Assembly: GCA_001899205.1 (NCBI GenBank)
Contig: MKVL01000005.1
Coordinates: 245,335 to 309,334, forward strand
Direction: 5' to 3'
Length of the DNA stretch: 64,000 nucleotides
Source: Mesorhizobium sp. 65-26
GTDB lineage: Bacteria > Pseudomonadota > Alphaproteobacteria > Rhizobiales > Rhizobiaceae
Part shown: positions 34,362 to 42,927 of the stretch, one piece after another
How positions within the stretch are numbered: the first letter of the stretch is position 1
Layout of the letters: every line of letters begins with the position of its first letter
Program-made: the position numbers and the translations under genes
Notes under the pieces: generated by a model
Seen by the model: the letters and a program-made list of their open reading frames with translations, nothing else
The model's database searches: none
Told to the model about the DNA's origin: nothing

Positions 34362-35018
34362 ATGCCAGCCGATTCGACCACCATCGTGCCCGAACTGTTC
34401 ACCAAGGGCTGGATCTTCATCCGGGGCGTTCCGGCCATGAAGTTCCTGCCGCCGGAAGGACCGCCCGAGATCGCTTTCGCCGGCCGCTCGAACGTCGGCA
34501 AGTCGTCGCTGATCAACGCACTGGTCGCGCAGAAGGGGCTGGCGCGGACCTCCAACACGCCGGGGCGCACGCAAGAGCTCAACTACTTCGTGCCGGACGG
34601 ATTTTCCGGCGAGGGCGCCGACCTGCCACCGATGGCTCTGATCGACATGCCCGGCTACGGCTACGCCAGCGCGCCGAAGGACAAGGTCGATGCCTGGACG
34701 AAACTCGTCTTCGACTATCTCAAGGGACGCGTCACGCTGAAGCGAGTCTATGTGCTGATCGACGCCCGCCATGGCATCAAGGCCAAGGACGAGGAGGTGC
34801 TGTCGCTGCTCGACAAGGCGGCCGTCTCCTACCAGATCGTGCTGACCAAGACCGACAAGATCAAGGCCGCCGGCGTGCCGCGGCTGATCGAGGAGACGCT
34901 GGCCAAGATCAAGAAGCGGCCGGCCGCCTTTCCTACCGTGCTCGCAACCTCGTCGGAAAAGGCCGAGGGCCTGGACGCCCTGCGCGAGGCGATCGTGCTC
35001 GTCGCCAATGGCGGCTAG
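34362..35018 (+). CDS. engB: Ribosome-biogenesis GTPase EngB (YihA/YsxC)
   Basis: 218 residues. GTPase motifs: G1 GRSNVGKS at 41-48, G3 DMPG at 95-98, G4 TKTD at 162-165. Also the family's [14 protein letters not shown] switch I region. Needed for late 50S subunit assembly. ATG 34362 is preceded by GGAGG. In many Rhizobiales engB follows yidC directly and is followed by argB (from memory). Here about 5 kb separates it from yidC and about 23 kb from argB. Convergent with the FAD oxidoreductase, 2 nt apart. Confidence 0.96.
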   Translation: MPADSTTIVPELFTKGWIFIRGVPAMKFLPPEGPPEIAFAGRSNVGKSSLINALVAQKGLARTSNTPGRTQELNYFVPDGFSGEGADLPPMALIDMPGYGYASAPKDKVDAWTKLVFDYLKGRVTLKRVYVLIDARHGIKAKDEEVLSLLDKAAVSYQIVLTKTDKIKAAGVPRLIEETLAKIKKRPAAFPTVLATSSEKAEGLDALREAIVLVANGG

Positions 35019-35020
35019 AG

Positions 35021-36307
35021 CTAAGCCGCCCTGCTCTCGTCGAGGCGGTCCTGCAGCATGCTCCAGGGAAGCAGCGCGTTCGGCGCGTGCTTGAGCAGGG
35101 CATGGAAGGGTATGCTGCCCGGAGCTGCATAGGGGATGGGCAGGCTGTCCGGATCAGCGCCCGCCGCCCAGTCGGCGACGACGCCACCCATCACGGTCGT
35201 CATCGCTATGCCGCGCGCGTTGCAGGCGAAGCCGGCTATCATGCCGGGTCCGAGCTCGACGAGATGCGGCAGGAAGTCGGGCGCGACGGCGGCCATGCCG
35301 GACCAGGCATATTCGATCGGCGGGATTTCAGGCAGGTCGAGCTTCTCGGCAAGCCGCCGATGGATGGCGCGCGGCACACGCCGTTCGGCGCCCGGGCTGA
35401 AAATATGCATGCCGCCGGTGATCAGCCGGTTCGCCGCATCGAAGCGGAAGGTGAAGAGGTTGCGCCTCGTGTCGGAGACGCACTGATTTCCAGGTAGCAG
35501 GCGGCGGCGCACCGACGCCGGCAGCGGCTTTGTCGCCAGCTGGAAGACCCGCAGCGGAAAATATGTGCGCGCCAATTGCGGAAAGAGATCGCCGCCGTAG
35601 GCGTTGGTCGCCACGAAGACCTTGCCGGCACGGATCGATCCGCTCCCCGTCGTCAAACGGTAGCCGTCGGCCTCGCGACCGATCCCTTCCACGCGCGTGT
35701 TCTCGAATATCCGCGCGCCCTGGGCCTCGGCGGCGTCGGCCAGGCCGCGCGCGTATTCGACCGGATTGATCACGCCGCCGGAGCGATCCATCCAGCCGCC
35801 TGCGTAGCCTTCGGCGCCGGTCAGGGCCTTCACCGCGTCGCGATCCAGAATGACGGCCGGGCGCCCCCTGGCCGCCCATTGCCGGGCGCGCGCCTGCACC
35901 TTCGCGAAAGCCTGCGCCGTCGGCGCGGGCTGTATCCAGCCGCTCTGGTCGGCCGCGCAATCGATCGCGTGCCGCCGGACCAGTTCGAAGACGAGGTCGC
36001 CGCTGCCGCAGGCAAGGTTTATCAGCCTTTCGCCGCGCTCGGCGCCGAGTTGCGCCACGATGTCGTCCGGATCCTTCTTGGCAAAGTTCGGCACGACGAA
36101 GCCGGCATTGCGGCCCGTCGCGCCCCAGGCCACGACCTCCGCCTCGAGGACAGCCACCGAGAGCCCCTTGCCGGCCGCGTGCAACGCCGTCGACAGGCCG
36201 GAGAAGCCGCCGCCAACGATCACCAGATCGACATCGAGCGCGCCATCCAGGGTGGGCCGGCGCCGCTGGTTGCGCGCGACCGCGTGCCAAAGCGAGATGT
36301 CTTTCAT
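35021..36307 (-). CDS. FAD-dependent amine/D-amino-acid oxidoreductase (DadA/PuuB-like)
   Basis: 428 residues of the DAO family. The FAD-binding motif VIVGGGFSGLS has its glycines at 32-37, followed by VVAWGATGRNAGF; the C-terminal FAD segment is AGFACNARGIAMTT. Such enzymes oxidise D-amino acids, sarcosine, hydroxyproline isomers or gamma-glutamyl-amines. ATG 36307 overlaps the livM stop (ATGA), so it is translationally coupled to the importer. It likely performs the first oxidation of the imported compound or of the product of the epimerase at 44315. Substrate not determined. Confidence 0.9.
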   Translation of the reverse strand: MKDISLWHAVARNQRRRPTLDGALDVDLVIVGGGFSGLSTALHAAGKGLSVAVLEAEVVAWGATGRNAGFVVPNFAKKDPDDIVAQLGAERGERLINLACGSGDLVFELVRRHAIDCAADQSGWIQPAPTAQAFAKVQARARQWAARGRPAVILDRDAVKALTGAEGYAGGWMDRSGGVINPVEYARGLADAAEAQGARIFENTRVEGIGREADGYRLTTGSGSIRAGKVFVATNAYGGDLFPQLARTYFPLRVFQLATKPLPASVRRRLLPGNQCVSDTRRNLFTFRFDAANRLITGGMHIFSPGAERRVPRAIHRRLAEKLDLPEIPPIEYAWSGMAAVAPDFLPHLVELGPGMIAGFACNARGIAMTTVMGGVVADWAAGADPDSLPIPYAAPGSIPFHALLKHAPNALLPWSMLQDRLDESRAA

Positions 36308-37266
36308 GATGGCTTTCGTTGTCCGAGCCGGATGCGACGGCGCTGCGTCATGTTGCCGAACAGTCCGTTGGGCCGGAACAGCAGGATCAGGCACAGCATG
36401 ACGCCGATCGCGACGATCTGCAGGGAGGCGGCGCGCGCCTGCTGTTCGGGGGCGAAGAGCGTGGCGGTGAGCGCGCCCGATCCGGCCCAGATCGCCCAGA
36501 CGAGGATCGAGCCGACAATGGCGCCGATGTTGCTGCCGGAGCCGCCGACGATCAGCATGACCCAGACCTGGAAGGTCAGCATGGGCGCGTAATTGTCGGG
36601 CGCGATGAAGCCGATGAAATGCGCCTGCACGGCGCCGGCGAGGCCCATCAGCGCGCCGCCGACGGCAAATGCCTGGACGCGGTAGAAGCGGGCGCTCTTG
36701 CCGAGCGAAATTGCGGCGCGCTCATCCTCGCGCAACGCCTTCAACACCCTGCCCCACGGGCTTTTCGACAGATGCTGGAGCGCCAGATAGGCAACCAGCG
36801 TCACCGCGGCGACGATCGCGACGTTGGACAGATTGAACAGGAGCGGTGTTTCGGCGAGCGCCGCGAAGGGCCGTGGAATGAAGCCGATGCCAAAGGCACC
36901 GCCGGTCAGCGATTGCGCGTTGAGCGCGACGAGCTGCACCACCACCGCCACGCCGAAGGTGGTGATGGCGAGATAGTCCGACTTCAGCCGCAGCGTGGCG
37001 AAGCCGGTGATGGCAGCGGCGACGCCGGCGACAAGCATGGCGCCGAGCCAGCCGGCGAGGATCGGCAGCTCGAATCCGCCGAAGCGGGCAGCGTCGTGCG
37101 GCGTCGTCAGCAGGGCCGAGACATAGGCGCCGATGGCCACGAAGCCGGCGACGCCGACATTGAACAGGCCGGTCAGTCCCCATTGCAGATTCAGCCCGAG
37201 GCTGATGAGGCTGAAGATCAGGGCCGTGGTGAGGAAGAAGGCGCCGTAGCCGATCAGGTCGATCAT
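36304..37266 (-). CDS. livM: Branched-chain-type ABC importer permease LivM
   Basis: 320 residues, 8-10 hydrophobic segments, LivM signature LKSDYLAITTFGVAVVVQLV and the ATPase-coupling loop WGRVLKALREDERAAISLGKS. Overlaps LivH upstream and the FAD oxidoreductase downstream by 4 bp each. The family imports branched-chain amino acids but also many other amino acids, urea, amides and aromatic acids. The neighbouring catabolic genes suggest a specialised ligand. Confidence 0.93.
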   Translation of the reverse strand: MIDLIGYGAFFLTTALIFSLISLGLNLQWGLTGLFNVGVAGFVAIGAYVSALLTTPHDAARFGGFELPILAGWLGAMLVAGVAAAITGFATLRLKSDYLAITTFGVAVVVQLVALNAQSLTGGAFGIGFIPRPFAALAETPLLFNLSNVAIVAAVTLVAYLALQHLSKSPWGRVLKALREDERAAISLGKSARFYRVQAFAVGGALMGLAGAVQAHFIGFIAPDNYAPMLTFQVWVMLIVGGSGSNIGAIVGSILVWAIWAGSGALTATLFAPEQQARAASLQIVAIGVMLCLILLFRPNGLFGNMTQRRRIRLGQRKPS

Positions 37267-38171
37267 CTTTCGCGTCTCCCGAAAAGACCAATTGGCCGGA
37301 CGAACAGCACCGCCATGAGGATGACGAAGGAGACCGCCGCGCGCCATTCGGCGCCGATGAACTGCACCGCGGCCGCTTCGGCCAGGCCGATGATCAGGCC
37401 GCCCAGCACGGCGCCCGGAACGCTGCCAATGCCACCGAGAATGGCGGCGGCAAACATCGGCAGCAGCATATCGAAGCCCATCAGCGGCCGGATCTGCACC
37501 AGTATGCCGACCATGACGCCGGCGACGCAGGCCAGCGCGCCGCCGAGCAGCCATGTGGCGCGGACCACCCTGGCAACATCGATGCCGACGACGCGCGCCA
37601 GCGCCGGATTCTGGCTGACCGCCTGCATCGAGCGGCCGATATGGGTGCGTGTCATCAGAAGATGCGTGGCGCTCACCAGAAGCACGGTCAGGACCAGCAG
37701 GGCGATCTGGTCCGGCGTGACGCGGATGCCGAACCCGACCGGCATGGCGATCTGGATCGCACGCGAGAAATAGGTCGGCCGCGACGTGAAGATGAACTCC
37801 AGCAGGCTGCGCAGCGCCATCGAGGCGCCGAAGCTCGCCATCACCACGATGATGGCCTGGCCCTTCTCCCGCAGGCGCGAGAACAGCACGAAGTCGAGCA
37901 GCAGCGCCATCAGGCCCGTCAGGGCGCAGCCGATGATGACGGCGATGATGAGCGGCCAGCCGAAGGACAGCGCGCCGATGGGCGCCACCTTGCCGAACAT
38001 GGCGCCAATGGCGCCGACCACGACCAGCGTGGCATAGGCGCCCCAGGCCATGAAATCGCCATGAGCGAAGTTGGAGAAGCGCAGGATCGAATAGGTCAAC
38101 GTCACGCCGATGGCGCCGAGCCCGATCATCGAGCCGGTCAGCAGGCCATCGACAAGGAACTGCAGGCTCAT
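37263..38171 (-). CDS. livH: Branched-chain-type ABC importer permease LivH
   Basis: 302 residues, about eight membrane helices. LivH signature near the N-terminus (LTGSMIGLGAIGVTLTYSILRFSNFAHGDFM) and coupling loop LMTRTHIGRSMQAVSQNPALARVVGID. Overlaps LivF and LivM genes by 4 bp on each side, a tight operon. Forms the channel with LivM. Confidence 0.94.
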   Translation of the reverse strand: MSLQFLVDGLLTGSMIGLGAIGVTLTYSILRFSNFAHGDFMAWGAYATLVVVGAIGAMFGKVAPIGALSFGWPLIIAVIIGCALTGLMALLLDFVLFSRLREKGQAIIVVMASFGASMALRSLLEFIFTSRPTYFSRAIQIAMPVGFGIRVTPDQIALLVLTVLLVSATHLLMTRTHIGRSMQAVSQNPALARVVGIDVARVVRATWLLGGALACVAGVMVGILVQIRPLMGFDMLLPMFAAAILGGIGSVPGAVLGGLIIGLAEAAAVQFIGAEWRAAVSFVILMAVLFVRPIGLFGRRER

Positions 38172-38914
38172 GCGTCGCCTCCCCTTGGCGCGTGCGGACG
38201 CTGGCCGAGATAGAGCTCGGCCACCACGGGATCGTCCCAGAGCCGGGAGGCGACGCCCTCATGCGCGTCCTTGCCCTCGACCAGCACATAGGCGCGGTCG
38301 CCGATGGCGAGCGCCGCCTTGGCGTTCTGCTCCACCAGCAGGATGGTGACGCCCGACTTGCGGATGTCGCTCAGCATCGAGAACACCATCGAGACGAATT
38401 TCGGCGACAGCCCCGCCGAGGGCTCGTCCAGTACCAACAATTTCGGATCGACGATCAGGGCGCGGGCGACCGCCAGCATCTGGCGCTGACCGCCCGACAG
38501 ATTGCCGGCGCTGACCCGGCGAAACGCCTTGAGATCGGGGAACGTCTCGTACATGCGCGCGATGCGCTCGGCGGCCTCCCTCGGCTTCAGGATGCCGCCG
38601 GCTGTCTTGAGATTGTCCTCGACGCTCATCAGCGGAAAGATGTTCTCGGTCTGCGGCACGAAGGCCAGGCCCATGCCGACCATCTTGTGGGCGGGAACGG
38701 CGGTGATGTCGCGGCCATCGAGCATGACCCGGCCGGCCGAGACCGGCACCAGCCCGGCGATGGCCTTGATGAAGCTCGACTTGCCGGCCCCGTTGGGGCC
38801 CAGGACGACGACGATCTCGCCACGGTCGACGCGAATCGAGGCGCCGCGAACGATCGGTACGCCGGGCTCGTAGCCGGCGACGAGATCGCGTACTTCCAGC
38901 ACGGGCTCGCTCAT
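38168..38914 (-). CDS. livF: ABC importer ATPase LivF
   Basis: 248 residues. Walker A GPNGAGKSS, signature LSGGQRQMLAVARAL, Walker B LLVLDEPSAGLSP and a switch histidine-like VEQNAKAAL. The order and length fit LivF. Overlaps livG and livH by 4 bp. Confidence 0.94.
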   Translation of the reverse strand: MSEPVLEVRDLVAGYEPGVPIVRGASIRVDRGEIVVVLGPNGAGKSSFIKAIAGLVPVSAGRVMLDGRDITAVPAHKMVGMGLAFVPQTENIFPLMSVEDNLKTAGGILKPREAAERIARMYETFPDLKAFRRVSAGNLSGGQRQMLAVARALIVDPKLLVLDEPSAGLSPKFVSMVFSMLSDIRKSGVTILLVEQNAKAALAIGDRAYVLVEGKDAHEGVASRLWDDPVVAELYLGQRPHAPRGGDA

Positions 38915-39720
38915 GCGTCGCCTCCCGGATCGGCCGCGCCGCCAAGATAGGCTTCGATGACACGCGGGTCGCGCGCGACCTCGCTCGCGGTTCCCTCGCA
39001 GATGAGCTGGCCGCTCGCCATGACCAGCACGCGGTGGCAGAGCCGGGTCACCATGTCGATGTTGTGCTCGATGAGCAGGAAGGTCACACCGCGATCGTTG
39101 ATGCCGCGAATGCGGTCCATGATGACCTCCAGCAGCGTCGCGTTGACGCCGGCCGCCGGTTCGTCGAGCAGGATGATGGCGGGATCGGCCATCATGACGC
39201 GCGCGAGTTCGAGAAGCTTGCGCTGGCCACCGGAAAGAACCCGTGCTGGCTCGTGCGCCAGCCGCGACAGGGAGACGAGGTCGAGCAGGTCCATAGCCTT
39301 GTCCTCCGCCGCCCTTTCCTCGGCAGCGACGCGGAGCGGACGCAGGAAGTTGGCAAGCAGGCTCTCGCCCGTTTGTCCCTGCCGCGCAAGCATGACGTTC
39401 TCGAGCAGGCTGAGATTGGCGAGTGGCCTGGGGATCTGGAAAGTACGGCCAAGACCCCGGCTGAGGCGACGATGGGCGGATTCGCCGGAAACGTTGACGC
39501 CGTTCAGCACGATGTCGCCGCCGCTCGGCGGAAGGCTGCCGGCCAGCAGATCGAACATGGTGGTCTTGCCGGCGCCGTTGGGGCCGATCAGGCCGAGGAT
39601 CTCGCCGCGACGCACGTCGAAGGACACGTCGTTGACCGCCAGCAGCCCGCCAAAACGACGAACGACGTGCTTCGCGGTGAGCACGGGGGCGCCAACAGCC
39701 ACCTCGCCGGTTGAAACCAA
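38911..39720 (-). CDS. livG: ABC importer ATPase LivG
   Basis: 269 residues. Walker A GPNGAGKTT, LivG-type insert and GLGRTFQIPRPLANLSLLENV (Q loop), signature LSGGQRKLLELARVM, Walker B IILLDEPAAGVN, switch LLIEHNIDMV. The start is TTG 39720 with AGGGA 8 nt upstream; the nearby ATG at 39728 is out of frame. First gene of the left arm, divergent from GntR across a TGATCA-rich operator. Confidence 0.92.
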   Translation of the reverse strand: MVSTGEVAVGAPVLTAKHVVRRFGGLLAVNDVSFDVRRGEILGLIGPNGAGKTTMFDLLAGSLPPSGGDIVLNGVNVSGESAHRRLSRGLGRTFQIPRPLANLSLLENVMLARQGQTGESLLANFLRPLRVAAEERAAEDKAMDLLDLVSLSRLAHEPARVLSGGQRKLLELARVMMADPAIILLDEPAAGVNATLLEVIMDRIRGINDRGVTFLLIEHNIDMVTRLCHRVLVMASGQLICEGTASEVARDPRVIEAYLGGAADPGGDA

Positions 39721-39769
39721 GTCCTCATTCCCTCTGGCCAGGGGCGGTCGGATCCGCCCTCTTCAATTT

Positions 39770-39797
39770 TGATCAGTGATCACACTTGCGATGATCA
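39770..39797. promoter_or_regulatory. TGATCA triple-repeat operator between livG and GntR
   Basis: The palindrome TGATCA occurs at 39770-39775, 39777-39782 and 39792-39797 (centre spacings 7 and 15 bp) in the only divergent promoter region of the locus. Regulators of the GntR/FCD family bind short palindromes in such positions. Confidence 0.6.
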
Positions 39798-39831
39798 CAA
39801 TATTGGGCTTAGGATATTTCGCAAGCTAAAA

Positions 39832-40581
39832 ATGGAACGGGGCATGCTGAGGTCGACCGCCGAGAAGAACGATGGCTTTGCCGCCCAGCTCGCGCCGGTG
39901 GGGCGCGAAACGGTGCAGGACCGCGTCTACAGCGAGCTGCGACGCGCGCTGATCAGCGGCCTGTTCGAGCCGAGCCAGGTGCTGACCATCCGCACGCTCG
40001 CCGATGCGCTGGCCACCAGCACCATGCCGGTTCGCGAGGCGCTTAGCCGGCTGGTGACCGAGAAGGCGCTGGAGGCCCTGCCCAATCGCTCGGCGCGCGT
40101 TCCGCCGATCACGCCCGAGCGCATGGACGACCTCCTGCGGGCGCGGATCCTGATCGAGGGCGAGGCCATCACGCTGGCCGCCACCCGCATGACGCCCAGC
40201 CAGGTCGCCACCGTCGACGCGATGCTGGCCGAATGGGACGAGATCCGCGAACTGGTCGACGAGAAGGATGTGGACCAGGAGCTGGTGCTCAACCAGCGCT
40301 TCCACTTCGATATCTACCGCGCCTGCGGATCATCCGTGCTGATGCCGATGATCGAGAGCCTGTGGCTGCAGTCGGGCCCATGCATACGCGTGGCGATCTA
40401 CGCTTTCTCGGAAGCCCGCCAGGTCGACACGGCACACTATCACCGACGCATCGTCGCGGCGCTCCAGGCCAAGGACCCGCAGGCGGCGCGCGAGGCGCTG
40501 GTCGCCGACATCAGCCGGCCCTTCGCCTATCTGCGCGACAAGCTGAGCGCCAGGACCAACACACCGGAGCCCGCCAAATGA
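39832..40581 (+). CDS. GntR family (FCD domain) transcriptional regulator
   Basis: About 249 residues. The winged helix at about 28-90 includes VQDRVYSELRRALISGLFEP and TIRTLADALATSTMPVREALSRL. The FCD effector domain has candidate metal ligands in LNQRFHFDIYRACGS and HYHRRIVAAL. ATG 39832 is chosen, with ATG 39844 as alternative; the frame upstream runs through the operator, so an earlier start is unlikely. Its stop overlaps the next gene (ATGA). Position in the middle of a bidirectional catabolic locus makes it the likely local repressor. Confidence 0.92.
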   Translation: MERGMLRSTAEKNDGFAAQLAPVGRETVQDRVYSELRRALISGLFEPSQVLTIRTLADALATSTMPVREALSRLVTEKALEALPNRSARVPPITPERMDDLLRARILIEGEAITLAATRMTPSQVATVDAMLAEWDEIRELVDEKDVDQELVLNQRFHFDIYRACGSSVLMPMIESLWLQSGPCIRVAIYAFSEARQVDTAHYHRRIVAALQAKDPQAAREALVADISRPFAYLRDKLSARTNTPEPAK

Positions 40582-41066
40582 CGACGCGCGCGATACGCAT
40601 CACCGAACCCAAGTCCGGCCTCGCGGTCTCGGCGCCCCTGCTTGACGGCAAGGCGCCCGAGAATGCCGCCTTCCTGTGGGACTATCTCAAGGAGCCACGC
40701 ATCGTGGGCGGCATCCACGCCATGTGGACGGGTCCGGAGATCTCCTGCCCGATACCGGCCGACCACCTCAAGGACGCGTCCTACGCCAGGCCGCTGCCGC
40801 CGGAGAACGCGACGCTTACGCCGCAGCCCGGCGACATCGTGCTTTCCTACGTGCCGCCGCGCATGTGGGGCGGCAATCCCAACGCCATCTTCGACATCGG
40901 CCTGTTTTACGGCGCGGGAGCGCGCCTGCTTTTCCCGATCGGCTGGCTGGCGGGCAGCATCGTGGCCCAGGTGCAGGCGCATGAGCGCGACGCGCTGGCC
41001 GCCGCCTGCGGGGTCATCCGCAGGAACGGCGCCTGCGACGTCACCTTCGCGCGAACCGAGGTCTGA
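40578..41066 (+). CDS. DUF3830 family protein
   Basis: 162 residues, matching the cyclophilin-like DUF3830 family from memory (WGGNPNAIFDIGLFYG near the C-terminal half). Members accompany amidase, hydantoinase and amino-acid catabolic genes; no reaction is established that I know of. Overlaps GntR by 4 bp and is 1 nt from the next gene, so co-translated. It may bind or hydrolyse a small amide or cyclic intermediate (speculation). Confidence 0.72.
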   Translation: MTTRAIRITEPKSGLAVSAPLLDGKAPENAAFLWDYLKEPRIVGGIHAMWTGPEISCPIPADHLKDASYARPLPPENATLTPQPGDIVLSYVPPRMWGGNPNAIFDIGLFYGAGARLLFPIGWLAGSIVAQVQAHERDALAAACGVIRRNGACDVTFARTEV

Positions 41067-41067
41067 G

Positions 41068-41415
41068 ATGGACGACGACAGTTTCGAACTCTACGATCTG
41101 CGCGTCGAAGCCGTCATTCCCGAGGGCAAGCCGATCTATTGCGGCGCCAGGGAGGGCGACTATTTCGAGCTGCGCGGCGAGATGCTGACATTGCCGCCGG
41201 GCCAGGGCTTTTCCATCTATTCCCTGTCCGCCGTGCTGCCGCTGCTGGCCGCCAAGCAGCGACCCACCCACAAGAACGACTGGATGACCTCGGACGCCGA
41301 GATCGCCTGCCCGGATCCGAACTGCGCCAGCCGGCTAAGGATCGTGAGGCTCGGCAAGCGCCGCTTCAGCCATGCCGACACGACAGCAGTACCATTGCCG
41401 AAAGAGGGCGCGTAG
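41068..41415 (+). CDS. TIGR04076-family small protein
   Basis: 115 residues. Pattern ELYDLRVEAVI near the N-terminus, GDYFELRGEMLTLPPGQGFSIYSL, a central segment LPLLAAKQR, then DWMTSDAEIACPDPNCASRLRI with two cysteines in a CPDPNC motif that may bind metal. This resembles TIGR04076 proteins of unknown function found in catabolic loci. 1 nt from the genes on both sides, so in the same transcript. Confidence 0.7.
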   Translation: MDDDSFELYDLRVEAVIPEGKPIYCGAREGDYFELRGEMLTLPPGQGFSIYSLSAVLPLLAAKQRPTHKNDWMTSDAEIACPDPNCASRLRIVRLGKRRFSHADTTAVPLPKEGA

Positions 41416-41416
41416 C

Positions 41417-42469
41417 ATGACCCGAACCTTCGAACTCACGCCGGGCTATGCCATTTCCCGCGTCATCCGGGGCGGCTGGCAACTGGCCGGAGGCCACGGC
41501 GCGATCGATCGCGGGCAGGCCGTGACGGACCTCGTCGCGGCCTTCGACGCCGGTATCACCACCTATGACTGCGCCGATATCTATACCGGCGTCGAGGAGC
41601 TGATCGGCGCGGCGCGGCAGCGGCTGGCCAATGAGTGCGGCGCCGACGCGGCGGCGCGGATGAAAGTTCACACCAAGCTGGTGCCGGACCTGGAGGTGCT
41701 GCCGAAGATCAGCCGGCAATATATCAGGGGCATCGTCGAAACCTCGCTACGGCGACTGGGCGCCGAACGGCTCGACCTCGTGCAGTTCCATTGGTGGGAC
41801 TATTCGCAGCCGGCCTATGTCGACGCCATGGGCTGGCTCAACGAGATGCACCTGGAAGGCCGCATCCGCAACGTCGGCGTCACCAATTTCGACGTGCCGC
41901 GCCTCGCCGAGATCGTCGCCGCCGGCGTGCCGCTGGTCAGCGAGCAACTGCAATACTCCGTGCTCGACCAGCGGCCGGCCGGCGCGCTGACCGATTTCGC
42001 CCGCGCGAACGACATGACGTTCCTCTGCTACGGCACCGTTGCCGGCGGCTTCCTCAGCGAGAAATGGCTCGGCGCCCCGGATCCCGAAATGCGCGTCGAG
42101 AACCGTTCGCTGGTCAAATACAAGCTGATCATCGATGATTTCGGCGGCTGGGCGTTGTTCCAGGAGATGTTGCGCACCCTGAAGGCGGTCGGCGACAGGC
42201 ACGGCGCTGACATAGCCAGCGTCGCCAGCGCCTGGGTACTGCGCCAGCCACTGGTCGGCGCCGTCATCGTCGGCGCGCGCAACCAGCAGCACGCGCTGGC
42301 CAACGCTGCGATCATGGACCTCGAGCTCGACAAGGACGACCTCGCCGTCATCCAGGCGGTGATCGACAAGAGCAGCGGGCTGGAAGGCGACGTCTACACG
42401 CTGGAGCGCGACCGCGCCGGCCGGCATGGCTCGATCATGCACTACAATCTGAACGCGGGTAAGAAATGA
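41417..42469 (+). CDS. Aldo/keto reductase
   Basis: 350 residues of the (beta/alpha)8 aldo/keto reductase family. Catalytic tetrad candidates are Asp51, Tyr56, Lys87 and His125 (TTYDCADIYTG, VHTKL, VQFHWW). The NADP-binding segment near VIVGARNQQHALANA is retained. Would interconvert a carbonyl and an alcohol in the pathway. GAGGGC lies 7 nt before the ATG; overlaps the next gene by 4 bp. Confidence 0.9.
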   Translation: MTRTFELTPGYAISRVIRGGWQLAGGHGAIDRGQAVTDLVAAFDAGITTYDCADIYTGVEELIGAARQRLANECGADAAARMKVHTKLVPDLEVLPKISRQYIRGIVETSLRRLGAERLDLVQFHWWDYSQPAYVDAMGWLNEMHLEGRIRNVGVTNFDVPRLAEIVAAGVPLVSEQLQYSVLDQRPAGALTDFARANDMTFLCYGTVAGGFLSEKWLGAPDPEMRVENRSLVKYKLIIDDFGGWALFQEMLRTLKAVGDRHGADIASVASAWVLRQPLVGAVIVGARNQQHALANAAIMDLELDKDDLAVIQAVIDKSSGLEGDVYTLERDRAGRHGSIMHYNLNAGKK

Positions 42470-42900
42470 GCCTGTTCCACAAGGCCAGCGCGGAAATCGT
42501 GGCCCTCCACCGTTTCTTCGTCGAGTGGTACGATAAGGCGACGGCGGACAGTGCCGATTTCGGCCTTTTCGAGCGTGCGATGGGAGCCGGCATGCGGATG
42601 ATCCCACCCTCGGGCGCCATTCTCGACCGTGAGGCGGTCGTCGGCTACGTGCGCGCCAACAAGGGCGCCTTCGACGGCGACTTCGACATCGAGATCACCG
42701 ACATCCATCCCGTCTGGGAAGACGGCCACACCGTGCTTGTCACTTACGTCGAGCGGCAGCAGCGCGCCGGCGCAAGAACGGCGCGGCTGGCCTCGGCATT
42801 CTTCATTGAAAATCCATCGGCGCCGAACGGCGTCGAATGGCGCCACCTGCATGAGACCTGGATGCAGGAAGGTGACAGCGGACGACTGGGTTCAAACTAG
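42466..42900 (+). CDS. NTF2-like / SnoaL-DUF4440-type protein
   Basis: 144 residues, cone-shaped NTF2-like fold pattern (VALHRFFVEWYDKATADSADF, then FDIEITDIHPVWEDGHTVLVTYVE and WRHLHETWMQ). The fold serves as an isomerase, dehydratase or binding protein for small molecules. ATGA overlap with the aldo/keto reductase places it in the same operon. No catalytic residues assigned. Confidence 0.7.
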   Translation: MSLFHKASAEIVALHRFFVEWYDKATADSADFGLFERAMGAGMRMIPPSGAILDREAVVGYVRANKGAFDGDFDIEITDIHPVWEDGHTVLVTYVERQQRAGARTARLASAFFIENPSAPNGVEWRHLHETWMQEGDSGRLGSN

Positions 42901-42927
42901 AGATCAAACGCAGAATGGGGAACCAAA

